Assembly (NCBI RefSeq): GCF_013267195.1
Contig: NZ_CP053942.1
Location: 62,001 to 126,000 of the forward strand
Direction of reading: 5' to 3'
Source: Halorubrum salinarum
Lineage (GTDB): Archaea > Halobacteriota > Halobacteria > Halobacteriales > Haloferacaceae
Length of the DNA: 64,000 bases
Below the pieces are notes generated by a model. That model saw only the letters and a program-made list of their open reading frames with translations, was not told the origin of the DNA and searched no databases. The position numbers and the translations under genes are program-made. Below, piece after piece: positions 1-8,555 of the stretch; within the stretch, counting starts at the first letter, position 1; every line of letters begins with the position of its first letter.

Positions 1-114
1 TCGCGTGTGGGTTTTTTTACTGAAATTTCGGTCTCGTCGGCTTCTGCTGCCCGGCGCGCAATTCCGCGCTCAGCTTGGTTGTCGGGTGAAATATCTGATG
101 ACAAGTCAGTTCGA
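1..114. other. window edge, no gene seen
   Basis: This short stretch lies downstream of the first regulator gene, which runs leftwards. It has a T-run near position 10 but no reading frame with recognisable content. A gene ending further left may begin outside the window. Confidence 0.4.
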
Positions 115-543
115 CTACTCATCATTTGCCACCTCCTCGCCTGAGCGATCCGGAAGACGCGGGCCGGTCGGCTTCCGCATTTCATCGACCTCACCATTAA
201 ATAAATATTCTCGGCCCCACCTGAGCATTGGATCGAGAACCGATTCTAATTCTTTACCTCGAGGAGTTAATGTGTACTTGACTCGGACTGGCTTTTCGCT
301 CACCACCTTCCGATCGACAAGTCCCTCGGCCTCGAGCGTCGAGAGACTATCCGAGAGCATCTTGTTCGACACGTCGTCGATGGCCGCGCTGAGTTCACTG
401 AACGTGTGCTCCCCATTCAGCAACTGCGTGAGAATAACTGGATGCCATTTGTGACCCAGGACATCTGCGACCTCAATGAGGACGCGCTGCGTGCGTTCGT
501 GTGAGCTGTCGAGTCGGGACAGCGGGATCTGCTCAGTGCTCAT
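115..543 (-). CDS. HxlR-family winged-helix transcriptional regulator
   Basis: The 142-residue product is a DNA-binding regulator of the HxlR type. Seen: a winged-helix core with VLGHKWHPVILTQLLNGEHTF, a helix-turn-helix around SELSAAIDDVSNKMLSDSLSTLEAEGLV (roughly residues 45-75), and the wing VKYTLTPRGKEL. The start at the ATG in MSTEQIPL is chosen because family members begin just before this point; a longer frame continues 24 codons upstream. Family knowledge: HxlR proteins are small dimeric one-component regulators, often of redox or aldehyde stress genes. The usual N-terminal cysteine of redox-sensing members is absent, so the signal is unknown. It stands alone, transcribed leftwards. 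Confidence 0.85.
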   Translation of the reverse strand: MSTEQIPLSRLDSSHERTQRVLIEVADVLGHKWHPVILTQLLNGEHTFSELSAAIDDVSNKMLSDSLSTLEAEGLVDRKVVSEKPVRVKYTLTPRGKELESVLDPMLRWGREYLFNGEVDEMRKPTGPRLPDRSGEEVANDE

Positions 544-642
544 ATAGGGAGAGTCACGCGCCACCAATATGATCACCCACGCTACGTGTCTCGGGGGAGG
601 CATACCGAGACACATAGGTGGTCGGTCAACATTATATAAAAC

Positions 643-3063
643 TCATTCATCGTCGACGTACGATGAGACCAGCACGTGCTCCGCCGCACGGAGGTGCTGA
701 TGGAGCGTCGATGAGGCGATATCGAGGCTCTCGGCGATTTCCTCAGCAGTGTGGTCGCGGGGCCAATCGTAGTATCCTTTCTCGTAGGCGGTCTCCAGCA
801 CCGACCGCTGCCTGTCGGTGAGGCCCGCCGCACTGTCGGGCGGGATCGGGAGGTCCGCCCCGCGGGTCGGAGTTTGGCGCTTGGCGACCAGTTCGACATT
901 GTCCCAGTACTCTGAGAGCGCGTCAACCACGCGTGTGACATCCTCGTCGCTTGGGACTTCGGCAATCAGCCTCGTCTCGCCGTTGCTTGCGTGGAGTGAC
1001 ACCAGGCCGAATCCGGCCTCGGCGAGAAGCCCCGGCGGTGCGCCCGCTACCGTGACTTCGACGAGACACGTCTCGCCGCGACACTCAACGAGTCGGCACT
1101 CGCGAATTTCAGGATATTTATTGAGGAAGGCCTGAATCTCGTCGAAGTCTCCGTGCGTAATTCGTGTCTCGTACGCGTGCGTATCGTCGCCATCGACGAC
1201 GCTTCCTAAATGGTCACAGCGGCAGCCGAACGCGGCGGACAGGTCGGCCAGCGGGCTCGCAAACGAGAATTCTAATTCAACAGCGTCGCTCTCGATCAAT
1301 GTATTTCGGCGCCGGTCGGCGATGATGGCGAATCCGAGTGTCTCCCCGAGCAATTCGAGCCCGCTTTGTGCCGTCTCGGAGAATCCGCTCTCTTCGGTCC
1401 CAGCCACGGCGAGCACGCCAAACCGCTGTCGGCCACAGGCCACAGGGACTGCTGCGGCGATGGACTCCATGTCGTCGTTTGGCGCAGTCTCGTTTGCGGA
1501 CTCAAATCGTCGCCGCTGGACGACTGCGGCGTCCTTTTCGCTGGCTTGTCGGACTAGTTGGCGCGCGAACGGTGACGTGAGCAATGACTCCGCGTTGGTT
1601 TCGCTGAACGAATCCGTCGCGACTGAGCTGGAGTCGATCGTTACGGCATCGGCGTCGTCTCCCGTCTCGACGGTCGCGATCCACGCTGCTTCGTACAGCG
1701 ACGATTTGGCGAGATCCTCACAAATAGACTGTTTGACCGCTGCTCCGCTGGTCACCCGTAATACTGAACGAATCACTTCAGTGACGAGAGAATTGAACCG
1801 GTCCGCAGCGGTTAGCTCCTCGCGACGTCGCTCCAATTGATTCTGGCGAGACCGGAGCCGCTCATCGCGCTCGGCGCGGGTCAATGCCGAGCGGACGACG
1901 CCGGCAAACAGTTCGATCAGCTGGACATCTCCATCCGTCAACGGCTCCTCGCGGTCAAAGACACTCAAAACCCCGAACTCGCCAAGCGGTACATGGGCCT
2001 CGGCCCGACACGGGTCGTCGGTGTACGCGTCGTCCGCCCTCGACTCGTTTCGGACCGTCTCCTTGCTTCTGTACGCCGCACCGGCGTTCGACGATTTGAG
2101 GTCGTAGGCCACCGCCTGTTTAACGAGCGCCGCGGCTGCGTCCGATGTTGCGGTCCGCACCAGCTCGTTGGTGTCGGGGTCGTACAGCCGCACGCACGCG
2201 ACCTCGTGCCCTAGCGCGTCAACGACAGTCCGGATTGCGGTTCGGCTCACGTCGTCGCGATCGGCAGCGGCGAGGAGTTCGCCGCTTGCCTCAGTCACCC
2301 CAGTAAGTCGCCGCTCTCGACGGCGCTCTGTGCTCACGTCGCGGGCGACACAGACGAACTCGCCGTCTTCAAGACTCGTCACCGACGCGCGGACTGGCAG
2401 ATCGTCGCCGTTCGTTCGGGAGGCCGTCAGTTCGCCGCGCCACTCCCCTGAATCGACGACGGTCGGTCGACAATCGAGTTCGAACCGATCCGGGGCCGCG
2501 TACAACTCATCCCAGCACCTACCGACGATAGCGTCCGGATTATTGTACCCGAACAGCGAGGCATAGGCAGCATTCGCGTGGACGACAACGCCGTCCGCAT
2601 CGAGTACGGCGATCCCATCATCCGCCGCGGCCATCGCTGCCGATCGGCGGCGTAGTTCTCGTTCCTGTTCCGTCCGTGTAGATGCGTCCCGCACGATCGC
2701 GAGTATCCGGTCAGCCCCACCGAACTGGACGGCCGTCGCAGTGACGTCGACGGGAACAATATCGCCGTCTCGGGTATGGCACGACAGTTCTGCGGTGAAC
2801 CCGCTTCCCCTATCGTTGACGCGCTTGACGAACGATTCAAAAACATCGTAATCATGCGGGTGGATATCCGGTGGGCCGAGCGAGAGGAGGTGGTCTCGGT
2901 CGTACCCGAGCAACTCGCATGCCTGGTCGTTACACCGTAGGATACGATTCGCCTCTGTATCGATGACGAGTACCGCGTCAGGGGTGTGCTCGAACAGCTG
3001 TTCAAAAACTGCTGACTCCGGGTCATCACCCGTTACGGAACCGGATTCGGGCGCGTCGCTCAT
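643..3063 (-). CDS. Bat-like PAS/GAF sensor with bacterioopsin-activator HTH
   Basis: An 806-residue one-component sensor-regulator. Domains in order: PAS about residues 15-135, a second PAS about 140-250, GAF about 255-400, a coiled linker, a GAF-like and activator region about 430-740, and a C-terminal helix-turn-helix of the HTH_10 type (GLTDRQRSVLETAYEKGYY, then AEEIAESLDIASSTLHQHLRAAE). This arrangement is that of halobacterial Bat, the activator of bacterioopsin genes, and its many paralogues. No Cys-containing LOV motif is seen in either PAS, so light sensing is not supported. No opsin gene is in the window, so the target is unknown. An AT-rich stretch about 25 bp upstream of the ATG can serve as a TATA box. 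Confidence 0.88.
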   Translation of the reverse strand: MSDAPESGSVTGDDPESAVFEQLFEHTPDAVLVIDTEANRILRCNDQACELLGYDRDHLLSLGPPDIHPHDYDVFESFVKRVNDRGSGFTAELSCHTRDGDIVPVDVTATAVQFGGADRILAIVRDASTRTEQERELRRRSAAMAAADDGIAVLDADGVVVHANAAYASLFGYNNPDAIVGRCWDELYAAPDRFELDCRPTVVDSGEWRGELTASRTNGDDLPVRASVTSLEDGEFVCVARDVSTERRRERRLTGVTEASGELLAAADRDDVSRTAIRTVVDALGHEVACVRLYDPDTNELVRTATSDAAAALVKQAVAYDLKSSNAGAAYRSKETVRNESRADDAYTDDPCRAEAHVPLGEFGVLSVFDREEPLTDGDVQLIELFAGVVRSALTRAERDERLRSRQNQLERRREELTAADRFNSLVTEVIRSVLRVTSGAAVKQSICEDLAKSSLYEAAWIATVETGDDADAVTIDSSSVATDSFSETNAESLLTSPFARQLVRQASEKDAAVVQRRRFESANETAPNDDMESIAAAVPVACGRQRFGVLAVAGTEESGFSETAQSGLELLGETLGFAIIADRRRNTLIESDAVELEFSFASPLADLSAAFGCRCDHLGSVVDGDDTHAYETRITHGDFDEIQAFLNKYPEIRECRLVECRGETCLVEVTVAGAPPGLLAEAGFGLVSLHASNGETRLIAEVPSDEDVTRVVDALSEYWDNVELVAKRQTPTRGADLPIPPDSAAGLTDRQRSVLETAYEKGYYDWPRDHTAEEIAESLDIASSTLHQHLRAAEHVLVSSYVDDE

Positions 3064-3164
3064 GCCGACTGGTCAAGCGGAGAATATTTATTGATCATTC
3101 GGCGTGCCACTCAGTTGCTCCGTTCGGCGCGCATACTTAAGAAACCAACCGCGAAATAATAAAT

Positions 3165-3223
3165 TGGACCGTCGGGGTCAAGCCCCGAAGCACTCGGTCT
3201 GCTCCGTTTGTAGACCGATTCGC
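3165..3223 (+). repeat. orphan IS200/IS605-type end with hairpin
   Basis: The stretch contains TCGGGG-TCAAG-CCCCGA followed by GCACTCGG...TGCT...TGTAGAC. It matches, with small changes, the right end of the complete IS200/IS605 element at 43-45 kb, including the TCAAG loop and the downstream GTAGAC. No transposase gene is next to it. It is probably a relic end left after deletion or a partial transposition. Confidence 0.7.
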
Positions 3224-3240
3224 CCCCGACCGCGCGGCAG

Positions 3241-3606
3241 TCAAGACATTGTGAGCAGCTCGTAGCCGTCGGCGACGAGGGCCGCGATGTCCGGACCGTG
3301 CTCTTCGCCGGCCGTGCCGAGAAGCGGGATTTCGTTCGTTTGACAGCCCGTCGTCGCGTCGAAGGCGGCCGCACAGTACGCACAGGCGGCGATCTCAACG
3401 TCTCCAGCCACCACCCTGTCGAGCCCGTCGCGGAGCGGATGATCGGTCCGGGTCGCAAGCTCTTCCGGCCATCTAGTCGCCGCCCCGTCAAGAAACACCC
3501 GCACGTCGTGGCCACCGTCGGCGAGCCGAAGGGCGTACTCCACCCCGTTGAGCGCGCTCCCGGTCCGGTCCGGGCCCGCGCTGAGCAACACCGCGTACTT
3601 TCCCAT
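3241..3606 (-). CDS. DsrE/DsrF-like small protein
   Basis: A 121-residue protein with the DsrE-like alpha/beta fold: MGKYAVLLSAGPDRTGSALN at the start, then VEYALRLADGGHDVRVFLDG and a central CAYCAAAF. Family knowledge: DsrE/F and related proteins handle sulfur by transfer on cysteines, but many archaeal members are uncharacterised. Here the pair C-A-Y-C (about residues 75-78) and a further Cys in TTGCQTNEIP could be the active thiols. No dsr or tus partner genes lie nearby. A clear TATA box sits at the expected distance for a leaderless message. Confidence 0.75.
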   Translation of the reverse strand: MGKYAVLLSAGPDRTGSALNGVEYALRLADGGHDVRVFLDGAATRWPEELATRTDHPLRDGLDRVVAGDVEIAACAYCAAAFDATTGCQTNEIPLLGTAGEEHGPDIAALVADGYELLTMS

Positions 3607-3621
3607 ACAGATTAGCTGAGA

Positions 3622-3634
3622 GTATTTATATAAA
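3622..3634 (-). promoter_or_regulatory. TATA box of the DsrE-like gene
   Basis: On the minus strand TTTATATAAA lies about 20-27 bp before the ATG of the DsrE-like gene. That is the spacing expected for leaderless haloarchaeal transcripts. Confidence 0.6.
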
Positions 3635-3721
3635 CGCTATCGGGGAGCTGGGTTATGTTGTTACGTTGCGGTTACGGTGTGGGGAATCAACCGGACCTGT
3701 GAATTCGAGAGCGACGCCGCA

Positions 3722-5353
3722 TCAGTCGTCGGCAACTGACGCCGAGCTGTCGGATTCTCCTCCGACCTCTGCCGGCTCCGTGCGGTCACGGGTCCGGAAT
3801 GTCGCAAGCGACTCGCGAAGGCGTGTCGTGCGCTCGGCGAGTCCCTCGACTTTTTCGGAGACACGGTCCGAGGAAACAGCTTGTTCCTCAGCGGCAGCTG
3901 CGACCGACGAAGCGTTTGTCGAGGTCTGCTGACTGATTTCGGCGACATCGTCGACTGAGGTCGTTACGTCATTGACCGCGCGGGCCTGCTCATCCATCGC
4001 GTCAGAAATCTCCTTGACACCGTCATCTGCCTCTGTGATGCGAGCGTCGATATCGGCGAGTGCGGCCTCCGCAGCTTCCACCGTGTCTACACCCGCATCG
4101 ATCCGCTCGCGGATCGCCGCCATCTCCGTCACGCTCTCGTCGGTTCGCTCTTCGAGTTCCGCGATGAGCGACTCGACCTCTGCGGCGGCCTCGCTCGTCT
4201 CTTCGGCCAGGCTCTTGACTTCATCCGCAACAACGCCGAATCCGGAGCCTGCCTCGCCGGCCCGTGCTGCCTCGATCGAGGCGTTCAGCGCCAATAGATT
4301 CGTTTGATCAGCAATCTCGGTGATCGTGTCGACAATGATGCCGATCCGCTCCATGCCGTCTTCGAGTTGGCTGACGGCCTCCGTCGCAGACCGGGACCGC
4401 TCTTCGACGGCATGGAGTTCCTCGACAGCACGTCGCGTCGCCGACCGACCCTCGTCGCTGAGTTCGGTCGCTCGTTCAGACGTCGCCGCGACTTGTTCGG
4501 CCGAAACGGCAACCTCCTCCGTCGTCGAGGACATCGTCTCCATTTCGCCGGCGATTTCGACGAGCCGGTCGTTCTGTTTCTCCGCGCCGGCTGAAATCTC
4601 GTCTATCGACCCGCTCGTTTCCTGGGCGGCCGCGGCGACCTCTTCTGCGCTCGTCGTCATCGCGTCACTTGCGTCGGCCACCTGGTCGGCGAAGCGACGC
4701 ACGTCGGAGACCGTGGTCTCCAGTTCCGACAGCGCCTCGTTGAACGCGTCTGCGATCTCGTGGAGCGCTTCCGGATCGTCGCCCTCGACCGAGAGCCGAA
4801 CGGTAAGGTCGCCATCTGCGGCCTCTCCCATCGTTCCCGCAAAAGCCTCAGCGCGCGTCTCGAGCGTGTCGGCAAATCTTTCTGTCTCACGTTTGGCTTC
4901 ACGGGCGCGCTTCCGCTCTGCCTCCACGTCCTCGATGCGACCCTTGAGCGCGGTCCGCATCGCGTCGAACGACTCGTATAGCCGGCCGATCTCGTCGTCT
5001 GTCTTCGGTTCCAGATCGACATCGAGATCGCCGTTTTCTAGTGCTTCAGCCCGTCGGCCGAGTTCGTCGAGTTCGCGGATCGTCGGCCGTGCGAGGCCCA
5101 TTCCGACGGCCCCGAGGCCGACGATGGCGACGCCGATAATCAAGAGGATATTTCGCGTCACGGCGGCGTGTGCGGCCGGGTCGACTACCCCGGCCGTCTG
5201 TCGGATAGTAAAGAGGCCTGTTACCGCAATCACAGCGATGACAAAGGCAATTGAGAGGCCGAACTTGACGAGTCGGTTCTGTTCCACCACGGCGGGGACA
5301 AGTCGACTTCGAACCATTTCGCGGCGGTTTTGATCGGACGTCACGCTCTCCAC
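3722..5353 (-). CDS. methyl-accepting chemotaxis transducer with almost no extracellular domain
   Basis: A 543-residue transducer. Two transmembrane helices (about residues 29-49 and 68-88) are separated by only some 18 residues, so there is no room for an external ligand domain. A HAMP segment follows ([25 protein letters not shown]), then coiled coil and the conserved signalling tip ([20 protein letters not shown]). The C-terminus carries EEQA-type adaptation motifs. Such transducers sense membrane state, work through a partner, or read cytoplasmic cues; this is inference. The GTG at 5353 overlaps the purine-rich GGAGG. A GTG three codons later (5344) has better Shine-Dalgarno spacing, and an ATG at 5314 is also possible. 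Confidence 0.88.
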   Translation of the reverse strand: MESVTSDQNRREMVRSRLVPAVVEQNRLVKFGLSIAFVIAVIAVTGLFTIRQTAGVVDPAAHAAVTRNILLIIGVAIVGLGAVGMGLARPTIRELDELGRRAEALENGDLDVDLEPKTDDEIGRLYESFDAMRTALKGRIEDVEAERKRAREAKRETERFADTLETRAEAFAGTMGEAADGDLTVRLSVEGDDPEALHEIADAFNEALSELETTVSDVRRFADQVADASDAMTTSAEEVAAAAQETSGSIDEISAGAEKQNDRLVEIAGEMETMSSTTEEVAVSAEQVAATSERATELSDEGRSATRRAVEELHAVEERSRSATEAVSQLEDGMERIGIIVDTITEIADQTNLLALNASIEAARAGEAGSGFGVVADEVKSLAEETSEAAAEVESLIAELEERTDESVTEMAAIRERIDAGVDTVEAAEAALADIDARITEADDGVKEISDAMDEQARAVNDVTTSVDDVAEISQQTSTNASSVAAAAEEQAVSSDRVSEKVEGLAERTTRLRESLATFRTRDRTEPAEVGGESDSSASVADD

Positions 5354-5603
5354 CTCCAGCGGCGGTCAAGCGAGACGCAGACAGTGATCTGTCGCGAGTC
5401 CATGTGGATGGCTGTGACAGTCTCCGATTTAATTCGTCGGTGCCGATTATCACGCACGGGTCTCATGGGTAACGGCGACGTAACGGCGTTTCTCACGGCT
5501 CACGTCGGGGGTCGCCTCGGGATCGGTTGATACCCTCCGTCTGCCCGAGTCGAATGCCCTCGCGGCGAGAGTTTATGCGTCGCAACCGACGAAAGAGAAT
5601 CGC

Positions 5604-5909
5604 ATGATTGTGTTACACGCAGTCTTTCCGCTCGATCCCGAGAAGCGCGACGAGGCGCTCGAACTGATCGCCGACCTCGCGGAGAAATCCCGCGCCGAGC
5701 CGGGGATGATCGATTACCGGCCGGCGACGGACGTGGACGACCCGAATGTAGTCCGGTTCTTCGAGCAGTACGAGGACGAGGCCGCCTTCGAGGCGCACTC
5801 ACAGACCGACCACTTTCAGGAGTTCGAGGCGGCGCTGCCCGACCTGCTCGCGGGCGAGCCGGAGGTCACCCGGTTCGAAGTCGATTCGGCGGCAGAGATG
5901 GACCTCTAA
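5604..5909 (+). CDS. antibiotic biosynthesis monooxygenase (ABM) domain protein
   Basis: A 101-residue ferredoxin-like ABM-fold protein: MIVLHAVFPLDPEKRDEALE, then RAEPGMIDYRPATDVDDPN, VRFFEQYEDEAAFEAHSQTDHF. Family knowledge: these dimeric proteins are often quinol monooxygenases or stress-linked small oxygenases (YgiN-like) that need no metal. The motif F-E-x-Y-x-(D/E)-x-x-A-x-x-x-H is present. It is monocistronic and divergent from the transducer upstream; substrate unknown. Confidence 0.82.
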   Translation: MIVLHAVFPLDPEKRDEALELIADLAEKSRAEPGMIDYRPATDVDDPNVVRFFEQYEDEAAFEAHSQTDHFQEFEAALPDLLAGEPEVTRFEVDSAAEMDL

Positions 5910-5943
5910 ACGAAGGCTCCCAGTCAGCCGCCATCAAACCGAA

Positions 5944-6726
5944 TTACTGCTCCGCCGAAGGGTTCGTCCGCTCGTCAATCTCGTTCGCCTGACTGATCGC
6001 GTCGATTACATCCCTCGCGATGTGGTCAAGATCGTCCGCGTACGCTTGTGTCGTCTCGCTCACCTCGTCGACGTTTTCCGAGGTTCGAACTGCGCTGTCA
6101 GCGATTCCGTCGAGATCGTCGACCGCGTCTGTGATCGATTCTGCCGCAGTGTCCGTACGCGTGTCGACAGTTTCGATCTGGTCTATCGTCTCGTCCGCGG
6201 TTGAGCGCACCTCCTCGACGGTCGCTTCTATTTCAGTCGCACGCTCTTGTGCCTGTTCGGCGAGGTCTTTGACTTCGTCTGCGACGACGGCAAAGCCCGA
6301 GCCTGCCTCGCCCACACGCGCGGCCTCGATCGAGGCATTCAACGCGAGCATGTTCGTCTGGTCGGCGATCTCGTTCAGCATCGCGACGATGTCGTCGATC
6401 TCGGTGACTGTCTCGCGGAGCAACTCCAGTTTCTCCTCGGCCGCGGCGGCTGCGGCCTTGGCTTCGTCGACATCAGCGTTTGCCTCACGGGCCGACCCTC
6501 GGGCCGTCTCCGCGAGCGAGGCCGTATCGGAACTTGACTCGTTCGCCTCCGCGGCACCCCGAGACAGCGACTCGATCGCGTCGCTCGACTCGCTCAGTTC
6601 CGTCCCGATCTCCGAGAGGAGCTTCGCGTGCTCGGCTGTGAGCGTCGAGAGCGGCGTCTTTCCCTCCGGATCGGCCGCTCCGTCCGATCCGTCACGCCCG
6701 TTTCGATTGTGTGATTGTCGACTCAT
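5944..6726 (-). CDS. soluble chemotaxis transducer (signalling domain only)
   Basis: A 260-residue cytoplasmic transducer from the start MSRQSHNRN, which has GGGAG at good spacing. It has no transmembrane helix and no recognisable sensor domain. Nearly all of it is coiled coil with the transducer tip [39 protein letters not shown] in the middle. Family knowledge: the tip couples CheA and CheW. Inferred role: a soluble receptor or a partner that joins arrays with membrane transducers such as the one two genes away. Acidic N-terminus with an Asn/Arg/Asp-rich start. Confidence 0.85.
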   Translation of the reverse strand: MSRQSHNRNGRDGSDGAADPEGKTPLSTLTAEHAKLLSEIGTELSESSDAIESLSRGAAEANESSSDTASLAETARGSAREANADVDEAKAAAAAAEEKLELLRETVTEIDDIVAMLNEIADQTNMLALNASIEAARVGEAGSGFAVVADEVKDLAEQAQERATEIEATVEEVRSTADETIDQIETVDTRTDTAAESITDAVDDLDGIADSAVRTSENVDEVSETTQAYADDLDHIARDVIDAISQANEIDERTNPSAEQ

Positions 6727-6804
6727 GAGTGTGCTCCCGCTGAGGCGGTTGCCATACACTCCCGCGGGGGCTATTTAATCGTGGTCCACATATTATCAAA
6801 TGCG

Positions 6805-6951
6805 ATGTCTGACCACGAGCATGACCACGACGACGGCGATATCCACGCGTGTGACTGCGGCGCGACGTTCGACACGCTCGACGAACTGAAAGACCACGCG
6901 AAAAAGAATCACCCTGACGCCTACGAGGAGAACTTCGGGGACGAAGCGTAG
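6805..6951 (+). CDS. small C2H2-type zinc-finger protein
   Basis: A 48-residue protein, MSDHEHDHDDGDIHACDCG onward, with one finger: C-D-C, then TFDTLDELKDHAKKNH giving the two histidines. The His/Asp-rich head (HEHDHDDGDIH) is typical of small haloarchaeal zinc fingers. The ATG at 6805 is chosen over an in-frame ATG 90 bp upstream, which would lie inside the start of the divergent transducer gene. It is followed after 21 bp by another tiny zinc protein, so the two may be co-transcribed. Confidence 0.75.
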   Translation: MSDHEHDHDDGDIHACDCGATFDTLDELKDHAKKNHPDAYEENFGDEA

Positions 6952-6972
6952 ACTCAGAGGTCAGATCGAATC

Positions 6973-7119
6973 ATGAGCGGAGACGCCACCTGTCCGACCT
7001 GCGGGGACGAGACGGAAAGCAGGCTCGCCATCATCGAGCCCTCGGAATTAAAAAAAGAGCGCGAGTACTGCCTCACCTGTGAAACGTTTGTCGACGATGA
7101 CGCTCGGAAGCCGGAATAA
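6973..7119 (+). CDS. 48-residue CPxCG-type zinc ribbon micro-protein
   Basis: A very short reading frame, MSGDATCPTCGDETE at its start and EYCLTCETFVDDD near its end. The two pairs C-P-T-C and C-L-T-C can bind one zinc. Family knowledge: haloarchaea encode many sub-70-residue proteins with two C(P)xC(G) motifs, several with regulatory effects on biofilm or swarming. It lies directly behind the small C2H2 gene. The short spacing and the conserved cysteine pattern support it as a real gene despite its size. Confidence 0.65.
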   Translation: MSGDATCPTCGDETESRLAIIEPSELKKEREYCLTCETFVDDDARKPE

Positions 7120-7372
7120 ATCGCGGTTCAGGCGGTGTCGCGGTGTAATGTGAAATTGTAGGCCAGAGACGAGAGCAGGTATCGTTTCATATCTGTAACC
7201 ATCGAATAACTGTCGCGAGTGATTCGTATCTCTTGAGATTGTGAAATATTATATTATTCGGGGACAAACACGTCTCAGAGAGACGTGATAGGGTTTAGTT
7301 CGCAGCGAAGGGTGCGGTGGATCCCGGCCGTCCGCAACAGACACCAAACTCTCAGGCAGGGGTGGCTGATAC
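7120..7372. promoter_or_regulatory. intergenic promoter region of the PAS kinase
   Basis: About 250 bp without a gene. AT-rich AAATATTATATTATTC near 7236-7251 is the best promoter candidate for the kinase starting at 7373, but it would give a leader of roughly 100 nt. Nothing else was recognised. Confidence 0.35.
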
Positions 7373-8464
7373 ATGAGTAACGAATCGACGGACGAGGGTG
7401 ACATCGAGACGGGGGAAACCCACGAAATCCGGTCGTCGGTCGAGGAGCGGTACCGAAAGGTCTTCGAACACAACAACGACGCCATCATGATCGTCAACTT
7501 TGAGACCGAGTCGTTTGTCGACGTCAACCCGCGGGCGTGCGAGTTGCTGGGATACTCCCGCGAAGAGCTCCTGTCAATGGAGCCCGAAGACATCCATCCT
7601 GACGACATCGCCCGGGTTCGCGAGGAGTTTATTTCGCAGGTCAAAACGGAAGGAACCGGCTTCACCGACGACCTGACTTGCCTGACGAAGGACGGAGACG
7701 AGGTCCAGACGGAAATATCCGGAGCGGCGCTGGAGCCGGCAGACGGAGCCGATGCCGCGGCGGATGCCGAACCGAAGCAGATGGTCGCGATGCTCCGGGA
7801 CGTGTCCGATCGCGTCCGGAACCGCCGGCAATTAGAAGAGAAGGTCGAACGGCTCGACCGGTTCGCCGGTATCGTCTCACACGATCTCCAGAACCCCCTT
7901 TCAATCATTCAAGGGCACGCGGAACTCGCCCGACAAACCGGCGATGTCAAGCATTTCGACGCGATCGAGGACGCCGCCGATCGCATGGAAGAGATGCTGT
8001 CGGAACTCCTCCAGCTCACCCGGGAGGGAGACTTGGTTCACGAGCGGACCGAGGTCGATCTGGCGGCGATCGCGGAGACCGTCTGGACTGACTGCGATAT
8101 GGCGCCGGCGACACTCGAGATTGAGTCCTCGACGACGTTCCAAGCGGACCGAGACCGGCTTTACGAGCTTTTTGTGAACTTCTTTGAGAACGCCCGCGAT
8201 CACGGAGGATCGTCGGTGACGGTCCGAGTCGGGGTGCTGGAAGGACCGGAACAGAACGGTTTCTACGTCGAAGACGACGGGGCGGGCATTCCGGCGGAAG
8301 ACAGGGACGACATCTTTGAGTGGGGTCATACGACTACGGGAGACGGGACCGGATTCGGGCTCGCGATCGTCGCCGAAATCGCTGAGGCCCACGGCTGGGA
8401 AATCGGAGTCGGAGAGTCCGCGAACGGTGGAACCCGGTTCGAGGTCACCGGAATCGACTCTTGA
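7373..8464 (+). CDS. PAS-domain sensor histidine kinase
   Basis: A 363-residue cytoplasmic kinase. One PAS domain (about residues 23-147: YRKVFEHNNDAIMIVNFETESFVDVNPRACELLGYSREELL). Then HisKA with H-box FAGIVSHDLQNPLSII and an HATPase with N-box FVNFFENARDHGG, G1 VEDDGAGIP and G2 GDGTGFGLAIV. It has no transmembrane helix, so the signal is cytoplasmic. No response regulator lies beside it. The kinase core resembles those at 33.4 kb and 50 kb (same DDGxGIPxxxRDxxFExG motif). Confidence 0.9.
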   Translation: MSNESTDEGDIETGETHEIRSSVEERYRKVFEHNNDAIMIVNFETESFVDVNPRACELLGYSREELLSMEPEDIHPDDIARVREEFISQVKTEGTGFTDDLTCLTKDGDEVQTEISGAALEPADGADAAADAEPKQMVAMLRDVSDRVRNRRQLEEKVERLDRFAGIVSHDLQNPLSIIQGHAELARQTGDVKHFDAIEDAADRMEEMLSELLQLTREGDLVHERTEVDLAAIAETVWTDCDMAPATLEIESSTTFQADRDRLYELFVNFFENARDHGGSSVTVRVGVLEGPEQNGFYVEDDGAGIPAEDRDDIFEWGHTTTGDGTGFGLAIVAEIAEAHGWEIGVGESANGGTRFEVTGIDS

Positions 8465-8555
8465 CCGCGTGAACCCACATATATTTGCCGCGAGCGGATG
8501 ATGCGGTCGAACACCCGCCGCGGTTTTAATCTCTCTCGGAGCGGCTGACGAACTC

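Noticed and set aside
4320-5333. Long rightward frame (337 codons) opposite the first transducer
   Set aside because: It is a Ser/Ala-rich mirror of the coiled-coil gene, typical of GC-rich antisense frames, with no homology pattern or promoter.
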